In this document: piece after piece, positions 10,660 to 23,700 of the stretch
How the letters are laid out: the number at the start of each line of letters is the position of its first letter
How positions within the stretch are numbered: position 1 is the stretch's first letter
Notes under the pieces: generated by a model
The model's database searches: none
What the model saw: the letters and a program-made list of their open reading frames with translations, nothing else
Told to the model about the DNA's origin: nothing
Position numbers and translations under genes: made by a program
Assembly: GCA_009768925.2 (NCBI GenBank)
Contig: VHIT02000018.1
Span: 485,912 to 549,911 of the forward strand
DNA length: 64,000 nucleotides
Direction of reading: 5' to 3'
From: Cryptosporidium bovis
Taxonomy: Eukaryota; Apicomplexa; Conoidasida; Eucoccidiorida; Cryptosporidiidae

Positions 10660-11770
10660 ATTGTACTACTTGTTATATTTAATTATTTATACGAAATAAA
10701 TATCCATTTTTTGTTTAAGCACTTTTAAATTATTCGGTAGCGTTACTATGCCATGTTATTACACATATACACAATTATATATAAAGAATAAGAGAAATAA
10801 AAAGAGTAAAATAAAATAAAGGACAGGCTTATATTTGTAATGTATAAAGCGTTCTGATTGATATATTCTTAATTTATTCTATTTTTACAATGTGGTTGTA
10901 TTAGTGCGCACTTTTACTTTACTTTGTGCTTTGTTTTATTTATCGGTACCTGTAATTATGCCAATCACGATTTTAACTGCATTAACTATGTGTGTGTCCA
11001 ACCTTGAAGTCAATTAATTGTTTTAATTTATTCTTGCCAACTTGGCCATGTTTTCCTCTTTTTTTGCGTTGATTGCCCTAATCCATCTACTACTCATACA
11101 TTTATTTAAAATAAGTACGCAAATACATGCACAATAAATACCATAAACTATTTCTAAACCTATTTTTAGTACATATTCACAAAGTTACTCTTATTTTACT
11201 TTAATTACATTTTAGGTGTTTTGCACTTCTCCCGCATTTTCCGTGGTTTATTATTTACATTTTTTTGTGGGTAAAATAAACCAACCAAAATAAACTAATG
11301 TTTAGATGCGCGCGCCTAAATGAAATTTATTTAAGGACGGCTACCAAATAAATTTTTCTTCCATTTCACCTTTATATTGACACAAAATCACAATAAATAA
11401 TAAGTTATATTGATTATTATGCTTACTTCAATAAAAAGCATTAATACAGCTTTTATTATTCTAGAGCATTGAGCAGGTAAACGGAGTTGCGACCACATTA
11501 GACAATAGTGTCAGTTTATTTTGGCATCACTGAGAGATCTATAAATATTAAGCAAAACCTTTTAAATAAATAAATATATAATGAATTTAACAACAAGTTA
11601 ATACAAATAAAATAAGGATCGTTGTCACTTATTTTATTGAGTACCGTTTCAAGACTAATGAGATTGAACATTTTGAATAAATACATTATATGGGCTTTAT
11701 TTTCATATTAATATATTGTTAACATAGTGCACATGTAATTTATGAATATTCAATAGGACATACAAGAAAA
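10660..11770. other. intergenic spacer upstream of PPKL
   Basis: This A+T-rich spacer lies between two plus-strand genes and would hold the CDPK 3' UTR and the PPKL promoter. Two GC-rich spots stand out: CGGTACCTG at 10944-10952 and GCGCGCGCC at 11308-11316, with CTCCCGC near 11230. I see no gene in it. Confidence 0.45.
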
Positions 11771-14718
11771 ATGGCTCAAAAAGAACAAATGTTTGGGGAT
11801 GTTCCCACAGCTAGATTCGGACACTCTACTACTTTTGTAGGTAATTCGAAAGGTAGGTTTTTTCGTTGGTTTATGTTATATTATACACATACTTTAATTG
11901 ACGCAATGTCACATTTAAGAAAGAACAAAAGATTATTTCATTATTTAAGTAATCCAAAATATTTGTTATATATATATGGTGTGATATAATATAATATAAT
12001 GTAATTTATCTAAATAAGACCTAATTTTTTTCTTATTCTTTACTATTTCAACAATAAAGTTGTTTTGTTTGGAGGAGCAATAGGTGATAGTGGGAGATAT
12101 ACAATCACTGCAGATACATATATTTTAGATTTTTCTGCAGGCTTTCAGTGGAAAAAGATAACTGCAGATAATCCACCAAGTGCAAGGGCAGCACATGCGT
12201 CAGCATGTGTTGATTTAATGCAATTAGTGATTTATGGGGGTGCAACAGGTATGTTAAAAAAGACTTGTGAATTTTCAAATAATAACAAACTTTATTTACT
12301 TCATGAATTATAATATATTTGAAATGTATATTAAATCATTATTTAGGAGGTGGAAGTTTAAGTAGCGACGAATTGTACCTATTAGATTTAAGAAAAGATC
12401 CGCATTATGGTTGGATGAGCGTGCCAATATGTGGTGGAAGAACACCGGGAAGAAGGTATGGTCACACAATGATATATAGTAAACCTAATTTAATAATATT
12501 TGGGGGGAATGACGGCCAAAGAACATTAAATGATGTATGGTTTATGAATGTGGAAGAGAGCCCATTTGTTTGGACACAAGTTATATTCGATAAAGATGAT
12601 AGAGTGCCATGTCCAAGAGTGTATCACAGCGCAGCATTGTGTACAGAAGGTCCGGCATCTGGCATGACAGTTATACATGGTGGAAGAGCAAGTGATTCAA
12701 GATGTCTAAGAGATACTTGGGGGTTGAGACAACACAGAGATGGTAGATGGGATTGGATAGAGGCACCGTGTAGAAAAGGGGGCCCTCCTGCACAAAGATT
12801 TCAACATGTAGTATTATTCGTGGGTTCAAAAATGTTAGCGTTAGGTGGAAGAGGGGATGACGTATCAAAAGTTTTACCAAGTATGTTGTATGATACAGAA
12901 AATTGTGAATGGAGGGATTTACCAGGTATAGAAAGGTTTCGTCATTCAGCGTGGTCTATTAAGTCAACATTGTTTAGTTTTGCTGGTTTTGACCATAAAA
13001 CGCAAACACAACCAACAATGGATTTATTATCTATGGATTGTTCGGCGGAACCTAATTTTTATAGTGAAAAGGAAAGAAATATAAGAAGGAAGAGTCTAAT
13101 AGGTATACCCATAAATACAATAGGAAGAAACGATATTGAGTTTAACATTGACAATAATGCAAATGAAGATAACGAATATAGCGAGACCGATGAAAGATTT
13201 AAATATGCTGGTAATTTTTACAATAATGATAACGTCAATAGTAATGGAAACAACACTCAAAAGATAAATGAGATACCATTCACTAATGTAGAAAGAGCAA
13301 TCGCAAGAGCAAATTTACAATTACAGAATGATCCTAAAAAATACGTACCAAAAATGGAATATAAAACAACTGCGGGTTTAATAGGTCTAAGTCCACCAGT
13401 AACTAAAGTTAGTTCAAGAGTTCACATTACTGTTGATTCATTGAATAATGATTTTTCGTCGCTAGTTCAAAAAGTTTCAATAGATCAGTTAGGTGAAGAA
13501 GGTAAAAAAATAGATAAGGTTGCAGCTAAAAAGGGATTAGCAGATTCGCCATGGATGTTAACGCCAACTTTAATGGGAACACAAGGCACTGGTATTATCG
13601 AAAAATGTTTAAAGTTATTTTTGCATCCTACAATAACACCAGTTGAATTATCTGCTAGATTTAATTATATGGAAACATTCTCATTAACATGGCCGGAAGT
13701 AATACAATTGTGTGAAGTAACGTACAGTATAGTTAAACAAGAGGAGATGGTGTTGAAACTAAGAACACCAATTAAAGTATATGGTGATATACATGGTCAA
13801 TATTATGATTTGATGAGATTGTTTCATAATTATAAAACGCCAATAACAGAGGAATTAGAGGACATATTCGATGCAAAGGGAGATATAGATTCTACTGATT
13901 ATTTATTTTTGGGTGATTATGTAGATAGAGGAAGCCACAGTTTAGAAACAATATGTTTGCTATTTGCGTTGAAAATACGTTATCCTAAACAAATACATTT
14001 AATTAGAGGCAATCATGAGGACCCTGTAGTTAATTCATTATATGGATTTAAAGATGAATGTAGAAGAAGGCTCAGAGAAGATACAGATGATCCAGAATCT
14101 TGTTGGAACTGGTTTAATCGCGTATTCGAATATTTGCCTGTAGGTGCAATAATAGAAGATAAAATATTATGCATTCATGGTGGTATTGGCGGTTCTATAC
14201 ATAAAGTTGAACAAATAAATGAGATACAGAGACCATTAAAACCATCGCAAACACCGCAAAATGAATATGAGCAAAGGATATTGGACTTACTGTGGTCCGA
14301 TCCGACTGACAACGATTCACTAGAGGGCATAACACCAAATGATACAAGAGATCCGGATGGGTGTGGATTTATTGTTAAATTTGGACCAGATAGGGTTATA
14401 CAATTTTTATGTGAAAATAACCTGGATTTAATTATAAGAGCGCATGAATGTGTACAAGATGGTTTTGAGAGATTTGCTGGTGGCAAATTAATTACTTTGT
14501 TTTCGGCAACAGATTACTGTGGCAAACATCAAAATGCAGGTGCACTATTGTTTATAAAAAGAGATTTAACTGTTGTACCAAAAATACTATTACCTTCATC
14601 TAAAGATTCAAAAATGATGTTAAGTAATTATTGGGATCAAGAAATATTGTCACAAAGACCACCAACACCTCCTAGATCCGCCACTTACTTCGACAAAATT
14701 AATTCTGAGTACAACTGA
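11771..14718 (+). CDS. PPKL: Kelch-repeat protein phosphatase PPKL, three exons
   Basis: Exons are 11771-11852, 12060-12248 and 12347-14718, giving 880 aa. Both introns sit in phase 1, and the joins restore Kelch motifs: GNSK/VVLFGG across the first and YGGATG/GGSL across the second. The first ~330 residues are Kelch repeats, with repeated GG followed by W and aromatic residues (for example YGHTMIY, FGGNDGQRTLNDVW). The C-terminal half is a PP1-like phosphatase with GDIHGQ (570-575), GDYVDRG (613-619) and GNHE (645-648), then HGGIGG and RAHE metal ligands. All catalytic motifs are intact. PPKL occurs in plants (the BSU1 family) and in alveolates. In Plasmodium it is needed for ookinete polarity; a similar role in apical organisation here is inference. 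An Asn-rich linker lies near residues 395-430. Confidence 0.95.
11853..12059 (+). other. PPKL: PPKL intron 1 (207 nt)
   Basis: Donor gtaggt follows AATTCGAAAG; acceptor ataaag precedes TTGTTTTG. Removal joins GNSK to VVLFGG in phase 1 and removes in-frame stops. Confidence 0.88.
12249..12346 (+). other. PPKL: PPKL intron 2 (98 nt)
   Basis: Donor gtatgt follows GCAACAG; acceptor atttag precedes GAGGTGG. Removal joins YGGATG to GGSL, restoring a Kelch repeat in phase 1. Confidence 0.9.
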
Positions 14719-15741
14719 ATGACATGTAGAAATTAGACAGTGATGACATACCGATATTATTTATTCATCTCAAATTTATAAGTACACAGCAGCTATATAT
14801 TTATATGCATCTAGAATAGCATTGTTTTATTTTTAGTATACAAGAAGTTATGTTGTAACAGCGCTAGACAATAAGTGCAAAGTAGCAGTCAATATTATAA
14901 ATAAATGTCGGGGTTTATTGAAATATATTGAATTAAACGAATTCGTTATATATATATCATACAATGTAAATATGAAAGTGTGCTATTCACTTTATTGTCT
15001 TTTCACTAATTTATTTACTTGCATTCTTCCTTTGGGTTCGTTTCACTATTTCTGTTTATTGCTGTTTAACACATTACAATGAAAAGTATGAAACGAGATT
15101 TCGCGGGAGTTAAGGCTAATCAAAAGAAGATCACAAATAATTGGTAGTAACATTGCATATTTTAAATAACTCTAGCAATAATAGTATTTTCTTATTCTCT
15201 AATTTTACGACCTTTCTGGCCAAATCAATTCACTGTTGATTCATATAAATACAAATATATAGGTATATATACATATTTGTACGCGGAATACGTGAATATA
15301 TGTATATGAATGTATCCTTAAGGCGATACTTTAATTCTGACTAAAGAATTAAGCATATTATATTTATTAAGTTGATTACATTTCGGAGATTTTGTTTTTT
15401 TTTTTTTTAGAAAAAAAGAGGGGAAAAGTTTCATTTGATAATTTCTAAGACCTAAATTGAGTGGTACCGGTTTATAGCGTATCCATATATGAATTACTCA
15501 ATAAGTTGTTGTTTGGATTATCAAGATATTAATTAGAATTAATGGCATATTTTCATTATAAATTTGAGAACTAAGGTGCAATTGGCTTAAAAGTAATAGT
15601 ATTGTTGGTGCTACCAGTAGTACAAAAGCATTAACTTGAAAATCGATTCTGTGATTAAATATATGCAACTGCACTTTATAAATTAATACTTTGCTTTCCT
15701 GTATATAAAGTAAAAATAGAACTTAATGAAATTATTTAACA
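14719..15741. promoter_or_regulatory. spacer upstream of PPP4R2 with an E2F-like site
   Basis: The spacer lies between two plus-strand genes. TTTCGCGGGAG at 15099-15109 is a close match to the E2F consensus, GGTACC occurs at 15463-15468, and a run of about 14 T sits near 15395-15408. The remainder is low-complexity A/T sequence without a supportable gene. Confidence 0.5.
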
Positions 15742-17668
15742 ATGAGACATGAAAATGAAGGAGGGTATGTAAAGGAATACGATGCTGTCACCAGTGATTC
15801 GAAAAATTCAATGGAATTTAATTTAAATAGCAAAGAAGACTTGAATGCTAAAATGGGTGAATTAGGCGAAGAAATGTGTTTAGAATTTAATGAAGATATA
15901 AACAATGAGAAAAATACAGATAAGAAAGAAGAGATGAATGCAGAATCACGTCATGATAATAACGACGATAATAAAAAGTGTATTATAAACAATAAATGCA
16001 ATAATGGAGCTATGAATGAGTATAGCAAATATTCCTATTCAAATGATGATAACTGTGACGAAGACAATGATGAATTATTTATTGAAATGGCTAAAAACGG
16101 TATTTCATCCAATGAGAATTCCAGTAAACTGCCTTTACTATTGTGGGACGATAATATTAAATCAAAATTAAAAAACAAGATATACCAAACTAGCAGAAAA
16201 ATGTATTTAAAATATGGTAATGATGGGAATTGCTTTAATAATTTTGATTATATTCCGTATTTTTGTAATAATCACAATATATATTTCAGCAACAATAAAA
16301 GTGAATATAGTAATATGGATAACATAGATAATGCTATATTTGAATCTAAATCCTGTTCTGACTGTAAATTATCTATATTAGACAATTTTATTAAAGTTAT
16401 AGTTGATACCATTGATAAACACATTGAATTTCCTCCGACAATACAAAGAATATGCGAACTATTGTGTTATCCTGACTGCTACACCAATACAAAAAGTTTT
16501 TTATATGCCTTAGATAAGGTAAGTTGAGTCAGATACAGTACAACAAATATTTAGATTTGCGTTATGATTTACTGTATTAAACTTAATTCACATATTATTT
16601 ATTTATTATATTCGCAAATTTGATATAAAATAACAGCTTGTTTGCGTTTCTATACCCATTAATGTGAATATTGATGATATTAAGGATTCAAGTAGTAACC
16701 ATCATAATAGCTCTTATTATTGTGGTTACTTTAGCAGCGATACCAATGATGATAACTATTTCGATTTGGATTTAAACATTAATAACGATAGCATATCTGA
16801 TAATTGCAGAAACTCCAATAATGGAGACAATTTGGATGAAAATAATAACATTTTTGAATCCATATTAGATGGTGGTGACGAAATCAATCTAAATAGATAC
16901 AAGGATGAATATATTTCCGATTTGAATATTAATAATGAAAACGGATGTGATTCTTCCAGTTATAAACACTACACACTCACATCATCATCACCACTATTTT
17001 CACCGCTTTTACAACAAAAATCAACCTATAATATTAACGATAATTCTGTTTGCTCTTCAAATGGTAATGTACTCCCATCTTCCGAGGTTAACTGCAAGAA
17101 GAGACCTCTACCATTTAGGGACGAGTATGGGAATTATAATGAATATTATTTTGAAAAGGATGATAATGACAATTTTAATGAAACTGAAAGATACGAAAAT
17201 ACAAAGAATAATGATACATTAAAGTTATCCAATACTAATGAACAGAAATTTGATATAGAAGGTAAAAAATACAAATTAGAAGAAAATATAATCGATGGAA
17301 ATAAACAATATTGCATTATGAAAGACAATATTGATGAAAAAAATACCACAGTAGAGAAAGAAGGCTTGAAAAATGAGGAAGAAAATGAAGAGGAAAGTGT
17401 AAAGGAAGGGCATAATTTAAAAGGTAAGAAAAGTATTCAAAACAACAAACCTACACTAAGTTATATATTAAACGATTATAATCTCGATTACGTAGATTCT
17501 TACAATAATATTAACAATAGTGATTTAAACATTAATTTAAATCAAAAATCATACTCCCCCGAAACAATTTGTTCAAATTCTGATAATAATATTAAAACCG
17601 AATTCGATGATGCCTCTTGTAATGAGATTGACAATAAAAATAACTCTAAAAGACCTAAAAAAATATAA
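15742..17668 (+). CDS. PPP4R2: protein phosphatase 4 regulatory subunit 2-like, two exons
   Basis: Exons are 15742-16518 and 16637-17668, giving about 602 aa. The conserved core spans the phase-0 junction near residue 259. It reads FPPTIQRICELL, then YTNTKSFLYALDK joined to LVCVSIPI. This matches the PP4R2 signature (PFTIQRLCELL, Y..TDKFLRALEKN..VVS), so the splice is supported by the family pattern. PP4R2 is the scaffold subunit of PP4 phosphatase complexes, which act in DNA-damage response and centrosome and RNA functions. Flanking regions are strongly acidic and Asn-rich: residues 1-150 and most of exon 2 lack recognisable domains, so only about 100 of 602 residues carry the assignment. 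A basic KRPKKI ends the protein, which could help nuclear import. It converges on the CLU gene with 91 bp between stop codons. Confidence 0.78.
16519..16636 (+). other. PPP4R2: PPP4R2 intron (118 nt)
   Basis: A perfect gtaagt donor follows TTAGATAAG, and the acceptor taacag precedes CTTGTTTGC. Splicing is phase 0 and restores the PP4R2 motif across the junction; without it the frame stops at 16527. Confidence 0.9.
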
Positions 17669-17759
17669 TATATACATTTTGACGCCATATATTTATATAA
17701 AGTGTAAACTGTTTTATAATTGTTTATATAAGATACCATTAAAGAAAATTTTTTTTGAA

Positions 17760-20700
17760 TTAATTATTACTGTTTTCAATGTTACTCCCACTTTCCTTCC
17801 AATTACTGAAGTAGTCTTTAAAATTAGATACATTGTATATTATTGATATAAGCACATCCAAAGCGTTGCTTCTGTAACTTAATGGTGACGATTTTGTATA
17901 TTCATCACTATTATCTATCTCAATATCTTCCTTGAAAAATGCATTTTCTAGATTTAACTTCATACCGGATATTTTTTTTGTTTTTTCACTTATTTCATCA
18001 TCACTATTAATGTTGGTACTAGGATTATTTTTATTCATACCAAACCTAGTCTTAACAGTTGTATTAGTTACACTATTATCATTGTTATTATCTATTATTG
18101 TCTCTTTTTTTAGTATTGAATTGTAAACTACCAATGAATCACTACCTGTTTGCTCAAATTCATCATCATACGTTGATTTTTTTGAATTATTTACCATTAT
18201 CTTTGAAAGTAAATTCTTAGATTCACACATTGTTGCAATTAATGTACCTTTGTACATTGGATTTGATATGAACATATTTATTTCAGATATATTTGATATA
18301 TCTGAAGATTCATTTATATCCCTAGTTAATACACTTTTTTCTACGTCACCATCACATAAATCTATTTTTTTAAAATTTTCATCATTTAATATCTCACATA
18401 TTTTTAATTTTGATAATCTATTTATTCTTCGTTCATATTGTGCACTTGAATTTAATTTATTTATTAAATTTTTTTCTTTATTCTTTATTTTCTTATATGT
18501 TTGTGTTTGCTCTTTTATTGTTCTCCATATTATTTTTATATCATTCTCTGCTTCTGATATTAAATCAATAAAAAAATTATCTGTTAATGTTGAACTACTA
18601 TTTTTCCCATTTTCACAACTTTCTTTTATTTTAGTTATTATTTCCCTTGAATTAGATCTCATATTTTTTTTAATTAAATTTATACCCATATTCCTCAAAT
18701 TTTCTTTTCTAGTACATTTTTTATTCATAAAACCACCAGTTTTATCATTATAATTTAATGTATTATTAACATTACTCTTTGCATTCTTTTCATTTTTTCC
18801 TGCCAATAACTTATTTTTATTAACAATATTCGGATTATTAATGCAATTATTGTTTTTTTTATTGTAACCCCCACTCCTATTGTTAACATCTATATTATTG
18901 GTCCTTATTTTACTTACACCTGACATGCTCAAATAGTAACTAATACTATTTTCATCATTATTACTATTATTATCAAGATTATTATGACTACTATTTATTA
19001 AACTATTCTCATTATCTAATGATTTTAATATTGAATTATTATCATCAATGAATCTTTTTTCAGTTTCCATATTTTCCATTTTTAACATATTATTTAATAC
19101 AGACAGGGGACCTGAGTAGCCATCACCTGTAAACAATTTATATCTACTTATCTTTGTTGGATGGTTTTCTATAAATGATGATACTGCTAAATTTGTTTCC
19201 TCTGTTTCATATAACCAAGAATTTGTCTCATATATCACACTAAATAATAATCCTGATAAACTTTTTTCTTTTTCTATATCACCATTTGTTTTCATATTTG
19301 TATTATTACTATTTGATGATAATATTGGTTCCCAATCTTTCAAATTTACCAATTTATCACCTCTCTTTAAATAAGACGCCAATAATAATAGCCTAAATAA
19401 TCTTTTATGATATCTATTACCGTTACATTTATTAATAAATAAATAAAATATTCTTTCCTTAGTTTTAGATAATAACATTAATGAATTTTTAATATTCCAT
19501 TGTAGAGATTCTATTGATAAATAACTAGATGATAATATTATTTCAGATTTCTTTTTGTTATTATTTACATTATTTTTGTCACCAACTTCGTAATTGTTTA
19601 TTTTTATATATTCGTCCATTATTTTATTGTTTTTATAAATTACACTTTCATTTACATTTTCATCCAGATAACTTTTGCTATTATCACTATTTTCACAAAA
19701 ATCTAGTGGCGAATAAAAATATTTATTCGGTACAAACCAACCAGTTAAACTAAATTCACAATTTACTCTATAATCATCATCGTCAAGACTTCTACATTTT
19801 ATTGATAACTGTTCTAATACTATCTCCCATATTACTAATGATTGATGAAATAAATTGCTTTTCTCATATACTAATGCCAATTGTATTAAATTATCTATAC
19901 AAATATGATGTGATGGCATCAATAATGTGCTATTTACATCAAATGATGCCAATAGCAATTCTTTTGATCTTTTTAATAATATTTGGCTTCTCTCATTATT
20001 TATTATTTCATTTAATAATATTAGTCCATATGCTAATTCAAAACAACAACTTGCTGTTTCTAATGAAGATGATCCTAAATAATAATCAAATATGTCTAAC
20101 GACCATTGTGTTGCCATACATGATAATTCTAATAATGTTTCCACTGGATCATCCAGTAGAGATAATGTACTTTTTTCTTTTAATGGTTTATTCACATTAT
20201 AATTTTCCAAACCATGTATTAACCTCACTTTACCCAATTGTTTAAGCAACCATGCTATTCTTAATCTTGGTGGCGATCTTGGTATTTTGTTTGGGTATGG
20301 ATTGTCTATCAAATCCAACAATTTTGGCATATATTGCGTTTGTGAATTGTATATTTTATCATATATATAGTCTTCCATTATATTATCGCCAAATTTATTT
20401 TTAATTTCATTACTATAATTTACTAAATACTTTATACTATTATTCATTACCCTTCTTTTAAGTGAATTTTTAGAATCAATTTCTTTATTCTCATATTCCC
20501 AATTCTTATTCCAATTTTCTGATATTAATTTATTAAAGTGCCTTATTATATCATTCTCACTCTCAAAACGATTACTTAATACCAAACATTTTGTTATTGC
20601 TTTTTCCAATATTTCCTCACAAGATTTCCAGTTACCTCTTATGTAATGTATCAGTGAAGTTGTTGCATACACATCTATTATTATGGGATGTATTACTGAC

Positions 20701-23700
20701 CAGTGTAGTTCTATTATTTCAAACATTAGTGTTGACACGCTTACTTCATGTGGTATAGATTTTTGCGACACACATGAAATATTATTATTAACACTACCAC
20801 AAAATATGTCATTATATCTACTTTTATTTTTACTGTTATTTACTAATTCTACATTTCTTATTCTTGAAAATGACCACATTTGTAATAATCTCATTTGTAT
20901 TGACGATACATTATCCTGAGGATATAAATTTAGTATCTTTTCTATCAGCTCTAAACATAATCTATCATTCTCTAGATATGACAAATAACCAATTAACTCT
21001 AACCATGATTCCTGCACCAACCAATCTTGCCTCACTAAATGTCTTTCAGATCCTTTAAATAGCTCAGTATGTGTCAAATAATCAAATAGTAATTGTATAT
21101 TTGTGAAATAAGATGCTGATAATTTTATACTCAATGCTATCAATTTTTGTGATATTGTTGGTGTTGATACTAATGAAAAATTATTATATCTCGGTAATCT
21201 TATTAATTCTGGTGTTTCTAGCATTCCCCAAATAGGTAAACTTTCTGAATAATATTGTTCAGTATTTCTCTTTGTTTTTGGTAAAATCATATTAAAATCA
21301 TCGTATGTTATTGGAAATGATGGGTCTTTTAATAAACAATCATTTAATTTTTTTATATCCATATAAAATTTTATACCTGTGTGATGTTGTAAACTTGTGT
21401 ATAATGCTCCTATAGGTATCTTATTTTTTGATATACTATTTTCCGCTATAGTAAATTCTATTGAACATAGTTTTGATATGCATTTAGTCCAAAATAATTG
21501 TGATTTTGGTGAATCACCCAATATTAAGTTAAATAAATTTGTTAATACTATTTGTATTATAGTTATTTGTTGAAATTTATGTCTTTTTATGTTCAATAAA
21601 CTTTTTTTATTTATGTTGAATAGTGTTTCTAATACCCAATATGGTAATGTCAATCTATTAATATCACCAAGTGATTCAGACAGTAAACAATTATCATCAT
21701 GTATATCATTATTGTTATTATTACTATTAGTCATTACCATTCCTATCTCTTCATCGATATTATAATATTTAGATGCCCAATCTATCAGCATTTTTGATAT
21801 CTCTGATAAATCTATATCATACAAATTTAATACTTCCCACTTATTCTCATTTAATAAACTCAATATCTCATTCCAATATACTGGAGATTGTATCGATAAA
21901 GACGTACTATGTGATGGAATTTTTTCCTTACTAGCTAATGATTCTCTATTTATTAATTTATCTTGGTCTGCAACTGAATCAGAATTCAAATACTTTGAAG
22001 AGAATATTCTTGAATCTAATTCGTGCTTGTTTTTATTATTTTTAGTACGATAATAAGATTGATTCCTTCTACCTACTGATGATACATATTGTTTAAATAA
22101 CGTGTGTAACATTGTTATACTTGGACTAGACAAATGACATGGACAATATTTACCATAATTACCCTTCTCTTCTTTTAATATTGATATAGCTCCCGGCAAA
22201 TATAATGTTTTTATTATTCTTGGTATTAAATTTTTTATTGTTCTACCTACTATCTCTACTGATAGTAATTGTTTCAACCATGGGGATCTTGTATAATTTA
22301 ACATTCTACCCATTAAATTACAATTTACTCCTCTTGAATGCAAAAAATTTTCTAATGTTATTGAATCATATGGTGTAAATACAGGAATACTCTCCAATTG
22401 ATGTAATATAATTGCAATCCAATTTGTATGTAAAGAATTTGATAACAATATTATTTCTTGTCCTATGTTTGTATCATCAAAAAACAATTTTATTGTATCC
22501 TGTCTCTTTGATTCGTCAAACACATCTATACCATTTACTATTTTTAACTTTGACTCTCTACTAAAGTCAGATGTCATATTTATTTTTATATTTATATCAT
22601 AATCTGCTAATATACACTTACCTTGTGATAATAAATACTTTATTGTATCTAATCCTGATCCCAATAGATTACCTCCACCTCTTATACATGTTCTTGGTAA
22701 ACAATATAAACCAGGTTTTCTTTCCCATATTATTTCGTCTCTTCTATATATATCCCCTTCACCAAAACCCCATTCTGAAAAATATTCGCTTGTTGTATTC
22801 ATATATGATGTCAATAGTTTTGTCCTATTCATTTTTATTCCAGGACCATCGTCCAAATTACCCAATGATGGATATGGTATCTTGTTACCTATGTATGATA
22901 TTAATTCCATTCTTTTATCTATTTTCAAATCCAACTCATCATAAGTTCCTTTTATTCTTATTGATTTACCACACAAACTACAATATGTGCTGTCTTTTAT
23001 CTTTATCAAACCGTTGCCTGTTGTTTCCGTATATTTACTTACTACATCTAATCCTACCGTCTCCAAATTTGTTAAATCTTTTCTAATATTTGAAAATCCA
23101 AATACCCTAAGTTGAATATCAGAGCAGCATAATAAACAAAAACCTGAAGGACTTAATTCCCTTTTCCACAAATATATTAAATCACTAGATGTATAATGTA
23201 ATCTTCTTATTGTATCTTCCTGATTATTTTGATGTTTAAGCATATCCTGCACCGCACCACTTTGCTTTATAAATAGTGGCCTTAATATACAATGTCTATT
23301 TCTACTCAAATTTTTAATAACTATATTTTTATTATAATTGTAATAATAATCATCAGTAGACGAATTACCCCAATTTAATCTTTCACCTTTTATATCGGAT
23401 ACCCACGGATCTTTCGGAAATATATTATATGTATGATGAAATATATAAAAATTATATATACCTATGGAATATTCCAATAATATCGGTAAATGTTTTACCT
23501 TTGATATTAACATTGTTGGATGTAGTATATTACTTATATTCAAACATTTTTCTATATTACTTATTTCACTCCTTTCTGTACTTTGAATAGGTAATGGCCA
23601 ATCACATATAGTTAATGGAGTTACTGGTAATGGGCGTACCACCATTCTGAATCCTGAATAATCCACACATGTAATTAATGTTGGATTAATTGATGTTAAT

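Noticed and set aside
12319-12346. Start of the PPKL phosphatase part at an ORF opening inside intron 2
   Set aside because: The acceptor at 12346 and Kelch continuity show this is exon 3 of one gene, not a separate gene.
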